A DNA stretch of 64,000 bases from Raineyella antarctica. GTDB lineage: Bacteria; Actinomycetota; Actinomycetes; Propionibacteriales; Propionibacteriaceae. The notes under the pieces are model-generated. The model made no database searches and was not told where the DNA came from. It saw only the letters and a list, made by a program, of their open reading frames with translations. The stretch covers positions 1 through 64,000 of the forward strand of contig NZ_FMYF01000007.1 in the NCBI RefSeq assembly GCF_900092135.1, given 5' to 3'. Positions within the stretch are counted from its first letter, which is position 1, and each line of letters starts with the position of its first letter. Positions 41,701 through 50,749 of the stretch are shown piece after piece. The position numbers and the translations under genes were made by a program.

Positions 41701-42912
41701 TCAGGCCGGGGCGGTGACCGCCGGCTCGGGGACGCGCACCCGCCGGATGACCTGCAGCCCGGACACCACGATGCGGGTCAGCGACCCGCCGAGGGCCGCC
41801 CAGGAGGCGCCCAGCATGGCGGAGCCGGTGAAGTAGGTCACCGCGAGTCCGAACGCGAAGCTCCCGGCCAGGGTGGCGGCGGCGCTGACCGTACCGGCCC
41901 GGTAGGCGTTGAAGACCAGCAGCAGCGCGTTGAGGATGTAGCCGGGAGCCACGATCGCAGCCGCCAGGACCAGGGGGGCCAGGTGGCCGCGCTCCATCAC
42001 GAACCCCTGGCCGTAGACGAGGCCCAGCACCTGCGGGCCGAACGCGATCGCCACCACCGCACCGACCGCCCCCACCCCGGCGAGGCCGACGAAGGACCGG
42101 CGGGCCGACCCGAGCAGGTCACTGCGACGCCCGGAGGCCCGCAGGTCGCGGAAGCGGGGCAGCAGCAGGGTCTGTACGGTGGAGCCGATCAGGTTGGCCA
42201 GCACGAGCAGGTAGGAGGCGCCGGTGTAGACGCCGACCTGGGCACGGTCACCGAACGCCCCCAGCAGGAAAATCGGGGTGTAGGTCACCAGCGAGAACAG
42301 CAGGTGGGACATGGTGACGGGCACGGCGGCCCGCATGATGCTGCTGTAGCCACGGCGCCGAGTGGGGGTCCCGGGCAACGGGACCAGGCTGTCGACGATG
42401 GCGATCCCCACGCCCAGCAGGCCGGTCAGGGCGACCGGGAGCGCCGGGTCCGGCACGATCAGGCTGCTGACCAGGACCACGGTGATCATCCCGATCGCGT
42501 AGCCGATCATCACCGTGCCCAGCCGGGTCATCCGGTTGGCCGACTGGACGAAGGCGTAGCGCAGGTCCACCACCGACTCGCCCACCTTCATCGCCGCCAT
42601 CGCCAGGGTCAGGCCGATGGGCAGACCCCTGGCCAGCCCGACCGCGACCAGGACGGCGACGCCCAGCACGATGCCGGTCAGCCGCATGGTCAGGTAGCTG
42701 CGCGGGGCGAACCGCTGGCTGAGGGTCAGGTAGACGTCCCGCAGCCCGAACTGGGCCGCGACGAACGTCGGCGTCGCGATCGAGTAGAGGATCGAGTAGT
42801 CGCCCACGGCGACCTCGCCGTAGCGCCGGGCGAAGATCAGTACGATGGCCCACTGCGCCAACGCCGTCCCGATGATCCCGACCGGGACCAGGACCCGACC
42901 CGGTGACCTCAT
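41701..42912 (-). CDS. Polysaccharide flippase-like membrane protein (Wzx/MATE-like)
   Basis: A 403-residue integral membrane protein with about 12 hydrophobic segments, basic loops and the overall look of polysaccharide-exporting flippases (GIIGTALAQWAIVLIFARRYG, LGVYTG-type central loop VGVYTGASYL). The ATG at 42912 is taken. It probably moves a lipid-linked glycan made by the neighbouring glycosyltransferases. It lies upstream of the GT2 gene on the same strand, 186 bases apart. Confidence 0.8.
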   Translation of the reverse strand: MRSPGRVLVPVGIIGTALAQWAIVLIFARRYGEVAVGDYSILYSIATPTFVAAQFGLRDVYLTLSQRFAPRSYLTMRLTGIVLGVAVLVAVGLARGLPIGLTLAMAAMKVGESVVDLRYAFVQSANRMTRLGTVMIGYAIGMITVVLVSSLIVPDPALPVALTGLLGVGIAIVDSLVPLPGTPTRRRGYSSIMRAAVPVTMSHLLFSLVTYTPIFLLGAFGDRAQVGVYTGASYLLVLANLIGSTVQTLLLPRFRDLRASGRRSDLLGSARRSFVGLAGVGAVGAVVAIAFGPQVLGLVYGQGFVMERGHLAPLVLAAAIVAPGYILNALLLVFNAYRAGTVSAAATLAGSFAFGLAVTYFTGSAMLGASWAALGGSLTRIVVSGLQVIRRVRVPEPAVTAPA

Positions 42913-43058
42913 CGGGTCAGGCCCGGCCGAGGGCCCTGGGGGGACGGCGGGACGAGCCCGTGGACCGACGTTGCGACACCGCGCATGGCGCCTCCTCTCT
43001 CCGGGCTGGAACGGAAGCCAGCATAGACCGGCGAGCAGCCGGCGGTCGCCGCGCCCGC

Positions 43059-44135
43059 TCAGCCGGCGAGCTCCAGGCCACGCCCCTCGAAGGCGGCCAG
43101 CCGTTCGGCCGCCGTACGGATCGCCGCATGCTGGTCGCCGGTGACCGCCGGGCTCAGGTCCAGCTCGACCCGGGTGGTCGTCCGCCCGGTCCGGCGCCGC
43201 CACACCCCGACCTCGCGCAGGTCGCAGATCACCGGGCCGCCGCCGACCTGGGCGTACGTAGGTGGCCGGTCGCCCCAGGGGTGGCCGGCCAACCGGGGGT
43301 ACGAGGGCGGCAGGTAGGTCAGGCACGCCTCGTCGAACGTCGACAACAGGAATGCCCGGGGATCGTCGTCGCGACGTTGCTCGGGTACGGCGCGCGGGTC
43401 CCACCAGACCTCGGTTCCCTCCACCGTGGCGCAGGACAGGTCCAGGTCGGGCAGCACCTTCCGGACCTCTGTGCGGGTGACCGCCGCCCAGCGGGCGAGG
43501 TCGGCGGGGGTCGAGGGGCCGTGCCCGGCGAAGAACCGGGCGGCCAGGTCGCGGACCAGCTCCTCGCGCGGACGCACCGGGGAGGGCGGGACCCTGTCGT
43601 CGACCAGCCCGTACGTGTGCTCACCCTTCTCCAGGGGGCCCGAGCAGACCAGTGCCCGGACCTCGGCCAGCATCAGCAGGTGCGCGACGACCTGTCCCTG
43701 GGCCGGGAAGGCGGTGGTGGGCAGCAACGGGTGCAGCTGCTTGCGGGTCAGCGTCCGACCGCCGGCGAGGGCGTCGGCGAGGACCGCGAAGGAGCGTTCC
43801 ACCACGTGCTCGGTGATGCCGAGCTGGCGGTGCCGGGCGCCCATCGAGCGTTCGATCCGGTCGCGGCTGAGCTCCAGCAGCCAGCGCAGGTCCTCGGGCA
43901 GGACGTAGTGCCAGGTCGGGCGCAGCACGTGGGTGCGGAGCAGGTCGCCGGCATCGATCGCGGCTCGGACTGCGTCGTCGTTGCGTCCGGACCGCAGGCC
44001 GATCGACCAGCGGGCCAGCGGTGCGTCCTGGGACTGGACCGCGACCGCGTGCCGGACGACGTCGAGGACGCCGACCGGCGTGGAGGCCAGGTGCTGGGTG
44101 GCCAGCCGCTGGGCCAGCAGGGTGTCCAGGTCCAT
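43059..44135 (-). CDS. Winged-helix AlkZ/YcaQ-like protein (HTH_42)
   Basis: A 358-residue protein of the winged-helix DNA glycosylase-like group (MDLDTLLAQRLATQHL, VAVQSQDAPLARWSIGLR, RTHVLRPTWHYVLPEDLRWLL, FDEACLTYLPPSYPRL). Members related to AlkZ unhook interstrand cross-links and are often near antibiotic genes; no such cluster is seen here. The activity of this copy is inferred only. The start at 44135 is chosen over an upstream read-through. Confidence 0.78.
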   Translation of the reverse strand: MDLDTLLAQRLATQHLASTPVGVLDVVRHAVAVQSQDAPLARWSIGLRSGRNDDAVRAAIDAGDLLRTHVLRPTWHYVLPEDLRWLLELSRDRIERSMGARHRQLGITEHVVERSFAVLADALAGGRTLTRKQLHPLLPTTAFPAQGQVVAHLLMLAEVRALVCSGPLEKGEHTYGLVDDRVPPSPVRPREELVRDLAARFFAGHGPSTPADLARWAAVTRTEVRKVLPDLDLSCATVEGTEVWWDPRAVPEQRRDDDPRAFLLSTFDEACLTYLPPSYPRLAGHPWGDRPPTYAQVGGGPVICDLREVGVWRRRTGRTTTRVELDLSPAVTGDQHAAIRTAAERLAAFEGRGLELAG

Positions 44136-44187
44136 GGTGGCGGTCGCTCGGATGGGGCGACCCCTGTCACGGGCCGCCCCACCGGGC

Positions 44188-44511
44188 TCAGTCCTGCTCG
44201 ACCCGCTCCGGGTCCTCGGCGTGCTCGCGCTTGTAGAACAGGTCCATGTAGTCGGGGTGGCGGACCATCCAGCCATGGATGAACGGGCAGGTCGCCAGCA
44301 CCTTCTGCCCCCGGGCGCGGACGTCGTCGAGGGCGCCGCGGGCCAGCGTGGAGCCGACCCCCTGGCCCTCGTACTCGGGGAGGACCACGGTGTGCGGGAA
44401 GACGAGCATGCCCTCCCCCGGCACGAACTCGGTGAACCCGGCCAGCTGCCCGTCGATGCGGGCCTCGTACCGGCTCTCGGAATCGTTGCGTGTGACGGTG
44501 ACGTCGCTCAT
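44188..44511 (-). CDS. Small GNAT-like acetyltransferase (YjdJ type)
   Basis: A 107-residue compact acetyltransferase: AGFTEFVPGEGMLVFPHTVVLPEYEGQGVGSTLARGAL contains the acetyl-CoA loop, and CPFIHGWMVRHPDY is the characteristic C-terminal motif of this small family. The start at 44511 is used. The product is single-domain and the substrate is unknown. Confidence 0.85.
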   Translation of the reverse strand: MSDVTVTRNDSESRYEARIDGQLAGFTEFVPGEGMLVFPHTVVLPEYEGQGVGSTLARGALDDVRARGQKVLATCPFIHGWMVRHPDYMDLFYKREHAEDPERVEQD

Positions 44512-44536
44512 GGCGCCCAGCCTAACCACGCCGGCC

Positions 44537-46762
44537 TCACGGGGTCGGCTCGGTGAGGTCGTACACGGTAGTGGAGCCCACCGTGCGGGCGGCGTAGTGC
44601 CCGGTCACCCAGGTCGAGATCTGCGAGGCGGTGTCGGAGCCACCGTTCTGGTGGCCACCCATGCCACCGGCGATGAACCAGTGGACCTTGCCCTCGGCCA
44701 CGTCCTGCTGGAACTGGGCCAGCGTCGGGCTGGGGTCGGAGCCGTTGAACCCGCCGATCGCCATCACCGGCAGCCGGCTGGCCAGCTGGTAGGAGGCGGC
44801 GTTCTGCGCCCCGATGCTGGCGGCAGCCCAGGTGTAGGAGCCGGCGTCCGTGGCGAGCAGGGTGGTCATCTCCTCGGACACCAGGGTCCCCCCGAGCAGG
44901 CCGCCCGCACCACCGGCACCGCCGGGAGCGGTCCCACCGGGCACGGTCCCGCCCCGGGCGGTGGCGCCGGGGGCTGTCCCACCCGGAGCCGTGCCCTGCG
45001 CGAAGGCGGGCGGCGGCCCGAAGGCACGAGTCCCTGCTGCGGCTGCCCCGACACCTCCGACGCCGCGAGCGGCCCGATGACCGGCGCCACCGGCCCGACC
45101 GGGTCCACCGCCGGACACGGGGCCGGCGTACACGATCGAGCCGGCATGCGGGGTCGCCGCGGTCTGCACGGCATAAGCGGCCGGTCCGACCAGCGACGCG
45201 GCCGCCGCCACGCCCACCACCAGGGGTGCCACCACCGAGGCTCGTACGAGGCGGCCCAGCGTGGGCAGGATGGCCAGGGCCGCCGTGGCCAGGGCCCCGA
45301 GCGCGACCACCGGCCAGCGCAGCGTGAGGTAGATCCCCGAGGCCTCGCCCAGCAGCACCGTCGCCCAGACGGTGGTTCCGGCCATGGCGGCGGCCAGGAC
45401 CAGCCGGCCGGCGACGAGCTGGCGCCGGCCCCACACCACGAAGGCACCCAGGGCCACCAGCGCGCCGATCGCCGGGGCGAGCACGATCGTGTAGTAGTCG
45501 TGGTAGATGCCGGCCATGAACGAGAAGACCGCCATCATCACGACCAGCCAGCCACCGAACGCGAGGATCGCGGCCCGCAGCACGTCGGTGCGCGGACGCC
45601 GGCGCAGGAACACCAGCGCGGCGATGCCGAGGACGAGGGCTGCCGGGATCAGCCAGGACACCATCCCGCCGGAGACCCCGGAGAACATCCGCAGCACGCC
45701 CGTCGATCCCCACATGCCACCGCCGCCCGCCGCGACCGCCCCACCGCCGCCCGTGACCGAGCCGGTCTCGTCGCCGGTGATCCGGCCCAGGCCGTTGTAC
45801 CCCAGCGCGAGCTCGAGGATGGAGTTGTCCTGGGAGCCGCCGATGTAGGGGCGCCTCGAGGCGGGCACCAGCTCGACCAACGCGATGTACCACCCGGCGG
45901 ACACCACCACCGCCCCGAGGGCCAGGAACAGGTGCCGGATCCGCCGGCCCCATCCCGCCGGCGCGGCCACGGCGTACGCGACCACCAGCGCAGGCAGGAC
46001 CAGGAACGCCTGCAGCATCTTGGTCAGGAAGCCCAGCCCGATCACGGCACCGGCGGCGACCAGCCACCGGCCGCGGGCGCGCTCGGTCGCCCGCAGCGTG
46101 AAGTACGTGGCCAGCACCAGGCAGAACGTCAACAATGCGTCGGGATTGTTGAAGCGGAACATCAGGACGGCGACCGGGGTGAGGGCGAAGACCACCGCGC
46201 CCAGCATCGCTGCGACGTGGACCCGTACGGTCAGCGGCTCACGGGTGCGCTCGACCGTACCGTCGGCGGCGGTGCCCGCCGGTCCCCTGGTCAGCACCCG
46301 GCGCAGGGTGGCGTACAGCACGCCGACCGAGGCCACGCCGAGCAGCGCCTCGGGCGCCAGGATGCTCCAGGAGGACAGCCCGAACAGCCGGACCGACAGC
46401 CCCATCAACCACATCGCAGCCGGCGGCTTGTCGACAGTGATCGCGTTGGCGGCGTCCAGCGACCCGAAGAACCAGGCCTTCCAGCTCACCCCACCGGCCT
46501 GGGCCGCGGCCGAGTAGAACGAGTTGGCCCAGCCGGAGGCAGACAGGTTCCAGAGGTACAGGACCGCCGTACCCACCAGCAGCACCACGACCGAGACCAG
46601 CACCACCGCGCGGGAGACCGGCCGGGACACGGATGACTCCTGCTCGGCTGCGGCGTGGCCGGGACGAGCACGGGCGTGGTCCGCCCCGGTCGGCGAAGCG
46701 GCCCACGGGGCAGCGACCTGCGGCGAACCTGCCAGGCCGGGAAGAGGTGGATGCGATGTCAT
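44537..46762 (-). CDS. GT39/ArnT-like membrane glycosyltransferase
   Basis: A 741-residue polytopic membrane protein with the acidic first-loop motif (WANSFYSAAAQAG...DAANAITVDKPP), a run of about 12 hydrophobic helices, and a long extracytoplasmic C-terminal domain. Within the loop a Gly-Thr/Ala-Pro-Gly low-complexity stretch (GGTAPGATARGGTVPGG) occurs. Such enzymes transfer sugars from polyprenyl phosphates to wall glycans or lipids. The ATG at 46762 is preferred over a GTG six codons upstream. Confidence 0.87.
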   Translation of the reverse strand: MTSHPPLPGLAGSPQVAAPWAASPTGADHARARPGHAAAEQESSVSRPVSRAVVLVSVVVLLVGTAVLYLWNLSASGWANSFYSAAAQAGGVSWKAWFFGSLDAANAITVDKPPAAMWLMGLSVRLFGLSSWSILAPEALLGVASVGVLYATLRRVLTRGPAGTAADGTVERTREPLTVRVHVAAMLGAVVFALTPVAVLMFRFNNPDALLTFCLVLATYFTLRATERARGRWLVAAGAVIGLGFLTKMLQAFLVLPALVVAYAVAAPAGWGRRIRHLFLALGAVVVSAGWYIALVELVPASRRPYIGGSQDNSILELALGYNGLGRITGDETGSVTGGGGAVAAGGGGMWGSTGVLRMFSGVSGGMVSWLIPAALVLGIAALVFLRRRPRTDVLRAAILAFGGWLVVMMAVFSFMAGIYHDYYTIVLAPAIGALVALGAFVVWGRRQLVAGRLVLAAAMAGTTVWATVLLGEASGIYLTLRWPVVALGALATAALAILPTLGRLVRASVVAPLVVGVAAAASLVGPAAYAVQTAATPHAGSIVYAGPVSGGGPGRAGGAGHRAARGVGGVGAAAAGTRAFGPPPAFAQGTAPGGTAPGATARGGTVPGGTAPGGAGGAGGLLGGTLVSEEMTTLLATDAGSYTWAAASIGAQNAASYQLASRLPVMAIGGFNGSDPSPTLAQFQQDVAEGKVHWFIAGGMGGHQNGGSDTASQISTWVTGHYAARTVGSTTVYDLTEPTP

Positions 46763-47061
46763 GACACGACCGTCGGGCACACGCGTGTGCCGCTGGCCTG
46801 CTCTCCTTGTGCCGTTGCTGTGTCACCGCGTCGGCTGCCTCACGCGGCGGGCCGCGCCACCGCTGGTCGCTCCCCGGACGTCCACGGAGCACGTGCCGCC
46901 TCCTCCTCACAGATCCGGCACAGGATCCGTACGCCGTGCTCACACCGCGCGGGCTTCCCATGGTCGTGGGCCTTCCCGCCCCGTTGCCTCCGGCCGGGGA
47001 GCCGGAAACCTAGAATTGCTGACGCCGCCACCCGTGCGGCACCGATCCCAGGGGGACCCCG

Positions 47062-47811
47062 ATGACCGCACACCACAACTTCGCAGCACTGGCCGGCGTG
47101 CTGCCGAAGCTCAGTCACCCCGACGGCGCGCCGATCCGTGCGCTGGTGGTCGACGACGAGCCGATGCTCGCCGACCTGGTCGCGATGGGGCTGCGGATGT
47201 GCAACTGGGACGTCCGGGTCTCCCACGACGGGATCGACGCCGTCGAGCAGGCGCGCGCCTTCGCCCCCGACGTACTGGTCCTGGACTGGATGCTGCCCGG
47301 ACTGGAGGGCGACCAGGTGCTGGCGAAGATCCGCCAGCACTACCCCGAGGTGCCGGCGCTGTTCCTGACCGCGAAGGACACGGTCGAGGACCGGATCACC
47401 GGCCTGGTCCGAGGCGGCGACGACTACGTCACCAAGCCGTTCGCGATCGAGGAGGTGCTGCTGCGGCTGCACCGGCTGGTGCAGCGCTCCGGGGCCGCCT
47501 ACCAGGACACCGCCGAGCTCGTCGTCGGTGACCTGACCATGAATGTGGAGACCCGTGAGGTGACCCGGGGCGGCGACCCCATCGACCTGACCGCCACCCA
47601 GTTCGAGCTGCTGCGCTACCTGATGGAGAACCCGAAGGTCGTGCTCAGCCGCGGCCAGATCCTCGACAACGTGTGGCACTACGACTTCGCCGGGCAGGCG
47701 AACATCGTGGAGCTGTACATCTCGTACCTGCGCAAGAAGATCGACGCCGGCCGCGAGCCGATGATCCACACCGTCCGGGGCGTCGGCTACGTGCTGCGCC
47801 CGGCGATCTGA
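47062..47811 (+). CDS. OmpR-family response regulator
   Basis: 249 residues: an N-terminal extension of about 25 residues, a receiver domain (VVDDEP acidic pocket, phosphoacceptor D75 in VLVLDWMLPG, K in YVTKPF) and a winged-helix effector domain (LTATQFELLRYLMENPKVVLSRGQILDNVW, HTVRGVGYVLRP). The stop codon overlaps the kinase ATG. Its targets are unknown. The divergent GT39 gene may belong to the regulon by position. Confidence 0.93.
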   Translation: MTAHHNFAALAGVLPKLSHPDGAPIRALVVDDEPMLADLVAMGLRMCNWDVRVSHDGIDAVEQARAFAPDVLVLDWMLPGLEGDQVLAKIRQHYPEVPALFLTAKDTVEDRITGLVRGGDDYVTKPFAIEEVLLRLHRLVQRSGAAYQDTAELVVGDLTMNVETREVTRGGDPIDLTATQFELLRYLMENPKVVLSRGQILDNVWHYDFAGQANIVELYISYLRKKIDAGREPMIHTVRGVGYVLRPAI

Positions 47812-49451
47812 TGGCGGCGTCCCGCCTGCCCGCGACGTTCGGGCGAGAGGCATCCGGGCCAGCGGTGTCCGGGACCGCGGTGTCCGGGACGGCCGCGCTG
47901 CGCCGGCTGCTGGCGAGGGTCGTGCGGATGCTGCGCCACCCCCACCGCGTCTCGCTGACCACCAAGCTGGTCGGCGTGATCGTGGCGATCCTGGCGGCGG
48001 CGCTGCTGCTGTTCGGTGCCACGACAGTGGTGGTGATGCGCAACAACCTGTCACAGCGCCTCGACTCCGAGGTCCAGCAGGCGGCCATGCGCGCCCTGAC
48101 GTACACCCGCCCGAGCGACCACGACGAGTTCGACGCCGGTCGCAACCCGATCGACGCCCCCGGGCAGCCGGCCCGGGCGATCACCCTGGTCGCGGACGTG
48201 ACCGCAGGCACCGCCGTCGGCTTCTACCGAAGCTCCGACGGTGCCGCCAGCGCCCTGACCAGCGGGGACGTGCAGGCCCTCGCCGATGCCGGGTTGCTGA
48301 CCCCGCCCCGGTCGTACGCCGAGCACCCGACCTCGAGCGGTCTCGTGTCGACACCGCGGACCGTGCACCTGTCGATCGGTGAGTACCGGGTGCTGCCGGT
48401 CCCGGTGCCCGAGCAGAACGGCCATGCCTACGTCCTCGTCGCAGGACTGCCGACCACCTCGGTGGAGGGTCCGGTCGCCGCGCTCGCCCTGACCGAGCTG
48501 CTGGGCGGCCTGGGCGCGCTGGTGGTCGCCGGCTCGATCGCCACGATCGCTGTCCGCCGTTCGCTGCGCCCGCTGGAGCGGATCTCCCAGGCCGCCACCG
48601 ACGTCGCGGCCCTGCCGCTGGGCTCGGGGGCGGTGGACCTGGCCGGCCAGCGGGTCCCCGCGGACCTGGCCCGGCCCGGCACGGAGGTCGGCAACGTCGG
48701 GCACGCCCTCAACCTGATGATCGACAACGTCGACGACGCCCTCTCCGCGCGGGCCCGCTCCGAGGGACAGCTGCGGACCTTCGTCGCGGACGCCTCGCAC
48801 GAGTTGCGTACGCCGCTGGCGGCGGTCCGCGGCTACACCTCGATGATCCGGCTGACCGAGGACCTCAGCCCCGAGGGTCGTACGTCCCTGGGCCGGGTGG
48901 AGTCCCAGGCCGACCGGATGACGGGGCTGGTCGAGGACCTGCTGATGCTGGCCCGGCTCGACGAGGGCCGCACCCCGACGTTCAGCAACCTGGACCTCAG
49001 CGAACTCGCCGTCGAGGCGGTGATGGACGCCAGCGCCGCCGGACCGGACCACACGTTCACCTGCCACGTGCCCGAGGAGCCGATGACGGTCCGCGGGGAC
49101 GGCCGCCAGCTCGCCCAGGTGTTCGCCAACCTGCTGTCCAATGCCCGCAAGCACACCCCCGCCGGTACCCGGGTCAGCACCACCGTCCGGCGCTCGGCCG
49201 ACGGCTGGGTCGAGGCCGTCGTCGCCGACAACGGTCCGGGCATCGCCCCGGAGTTCCTGCCGCACCTGTTCGACCGCTTCGCGCGGGCGGACAGCTCGCG
49301 TACGGCGAAGGAGGGCAGCACCGGCCTGGGCCTGGCGATCGTCCAGGCAGTCGTCCAGGCCCATGGCGGCACGGTCAGTTGCCAGTCACGCCCCGGACGG
49401 ACCGTCTTCACCGTACGGCTGCCCGCGGCGCAGGGGGCCAACCGGCGCTGA
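47811..49451 (+). CDS. Sensor histidine kinase of OmpR-type system
   Basis: 546 residues: a membrane helix near residue 60 (LVGVIVAILAAALLLFGATTVVV), a periplasmic sensing region of about 160 residues, a second helix, a HAMP-like linker, the DHp H-box DASHELRTPLAAVRGY with H330, and ATPase motifs NLLSNARKH, DNGPGI and GSTGLGLAI. It is encoded one base into the regulator stop. The stimulus is unknown; the form resembles TrcS/MtrB-like actinobacterial kinases. Confidence 0.92.
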   Translation: MAASRLPATFGREASGPAVSGTAVSGTAALRRLLARVVRMLRHPHRVSLTTKLVGVIVAILAAALLLFGATTVVVMRNNLSQRLDSEVQQAAMRALTYTRPSDHDEFDAGRNPIDAPGQPARAITLVADVTAGTAVGFYRSSDGAASALTSGDVQALADAGLLTPPRSYAEHPTSSGLVSTPRTVHLSIGEYRVLPVPVPEQNGHAYVLVAGLPTTSVEGPVAALALTELLGGLGALVVAGSIATIAVRRSLRPLERISQAATDVAALPLGSGAVDLAGQRVPADLARPGTEVGNVGHALNLMIDNVDDALSARARSEGQLRTFVADASHELRTPLAAVRGYTSMIRLTEDLSPEGRTSLGRVESQADRMTGLVEDLLMLARLDEGRTPTFSNLDLSELAVEAVMDASAAGPDHTFTCHVPEEPMTVRGDGRQLAQVFANLLSNARKHTPAGTRVSTTVRRSADGWVEAVVADNGPGIAPEFLPHLFDRFARADSSRTAKEGSTGLGLAIVQAVVQAHGGTVSCQSRPGRTVFTVRLPAAQGANRR

Positions 49452-49487
49452 GCTGCTCGCGCAAGCGGCGCCGCCCGGCTGCGGGGT

Positions 49488-49901
49488 TCAGCGCTGCAGG
49501 CCGCGGGCGTACGCGGTGGCGTGGCGGGGCTCGTACAGCAGGATGTCCTGTGCTCCGGGCACGAGCAGCGCGACGGCGATCCCCCAGCCGCGGTCCTCCG
49601 GCTCGCCGGCGAAGACGGCCCCGCGCCCGGCCAGCTCTCCCATGGTCTCGGCCAGGTCGTCACACATCAGCGAGATGCTGTGCCGCGGCCCGGCCGCGGT
49701 CCCGGCCTCGCCGTCGGTCCCGGTGGGGTGCACGGCGACCTCGCACGGCCCGCCGGCGAAGATCAGCCAGTCATCGGCGGAGGACGAACCGTCGTCGGGG
49801 GACTCGGGGGAGACCGCCTCGAGCAGCATGACGTCGCGCAGGAAAGCCCGGGTGGCGGCCGCGTCGTCGGAGTGGATGAGCAGGTGCATCGCCGTGATCA
49901 T
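49488..49901 (-). CDS. VOC/glyoxalase-fold protein
   Basis: A 137-residue vicinal-oxygen-chelate fold protein (MHLLIHSDDAAATRAFLRDVM, RGAVFAGEPEDRGWGIAVALLVPGAQDILLYEPRH). The fold serves dioxygenases, glyoxalases and antibiotic-binding proteins. No catalytic identity can be given. The start at 49901 is selected by the family's N-terminus. Confidence 0.78.
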   Translation of the reverse strand: MITAMHLLIHSDDAAATRAFLRDVMLLEAVSPESPDDGSSSADDWLIFAGGPCEVAVHPTGTDGEAGTAAGPRHSISLMCDDLAETMGELAGRGAVFAGEPEDRGWGIAVALLVPGAQDILLYEPRHATAYARGLQR

Positions 49902-49947
49902 GGGGAAATACTGCCCTCCCGACGGCGGCTCCGCCACCGCCCTTCCC

Positions 49948-50424
49948 TCACTCCCCGTCGGCCGCCCGGCGCAGCGCCTCGATGTCGATCCGCTTCATCA
50001 CCATCAGGGCCTCGTTCGCCCGCGCCGCCCGGACCGGGTCCGGATCGCCCAACAGCTCCCCGAGGCCGGCCGGGATGACCTGCCACGACATCCCGAAGCG
50101 GTCGGTGCACCACCCGCACTGCCCCTCCTCGCCGCCCTCGGCGGTGAGGGCGTCCCAGTAGCGGTCGGCAGCGGCCTGGTCGGGGGCGTTCAGCTGGATC
50201 GAGTGCGCCGGCGAGAACCGGTACTGGGGCCCGCCGTTCAGGGCACTGAAGTGCTCCCCTGCCAGGGTGAACGTCATCATCAGCACGGTCCCCTCCGGTA
50301 GCTGCGCGCCCTCGGGGTAGTACGACACGTCTCCGATCGCCGAGCCCTCGACCAGTGAGGTCCAGAACTCGACCGCCTCCTGCGCGTTCCCGTCGAACCA
50401 CAGGCAGTTCGAAATCGTCACCAT
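49948..50424 (-). CDS. PhnB-like VOC protein
   Basis: A 158-residue protein of the PhnB/3-demethylubiquinone-methyltransferase-like VOC group: ISNCLWFDGNAQEAVEFW at the start, YYPEGAQLPEGTVLMMTFTLAGEHFSALNGG in the middle and WCTDRFGMSWQVIPAGL near the end. Despite the historic family name there is no methyltransferase motif. It lies 46 bases upstream of the preceding VOC gene, on the same strand, and probably is co-transcribed with it. Confidence 0.85.
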   Translation of the reverse strand: MVTISNCLWFDGNAQEAVEFWTSLVEGSAIGDVSYYPEGAQLPEGTVLMMTFTLAGEHFSALNGGPQYRFSPAHSIQLNAPDQAAADRYWDALTAEGGEEGQCGWCTDRFGMSWQVIPAGLGELLGDPDPVRAARANEALMVMKRIDIEALRRAADGE

Positions 50425-50749
50425 TACGGTCTCCTCCGCGGTAGTTCGGGGCGTCGGACGTGAGCCGGGTCACCCTCGTACGCCCATCCTGCCCGCCCGC
50501 GAGGGGCAGCGGAACGGTTCGGGCGATCTGGTCGACGCGGGCCGACCGGCGGGGAGGGGCCCGGTACCAGACCCGAGACAACTTCATGCAACCCCTCGGA
50601 CTCTCAGCTGGCTCTTGGGAAGGCTGGCGGCGCCCGGGGACCTCTCCGGGACCGGTGCCGTCGGCGCCGGAAGAGTCAGGACGTTGCGACCACGCGCAGC
50701 AGCGCGTGGCGGCGATGCCCTCCAGACCGTGTCGAAGGGGATCCGGTTG
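50425..50749 (+). other. Gene-free region before GH3
   Basis: No gene is supported. A perfect 8 bp hairpin (CCACGCGC-AGCA-GCGCGTGG) lies at 50690-50709, and an AAGGGG Shine-Dalgarno sits at 50736-50741. The region must hold divergent promoters for the GH3 and PhnB-like genes, but no clear -35/-10 pair is visible. Confidence 0.4.
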
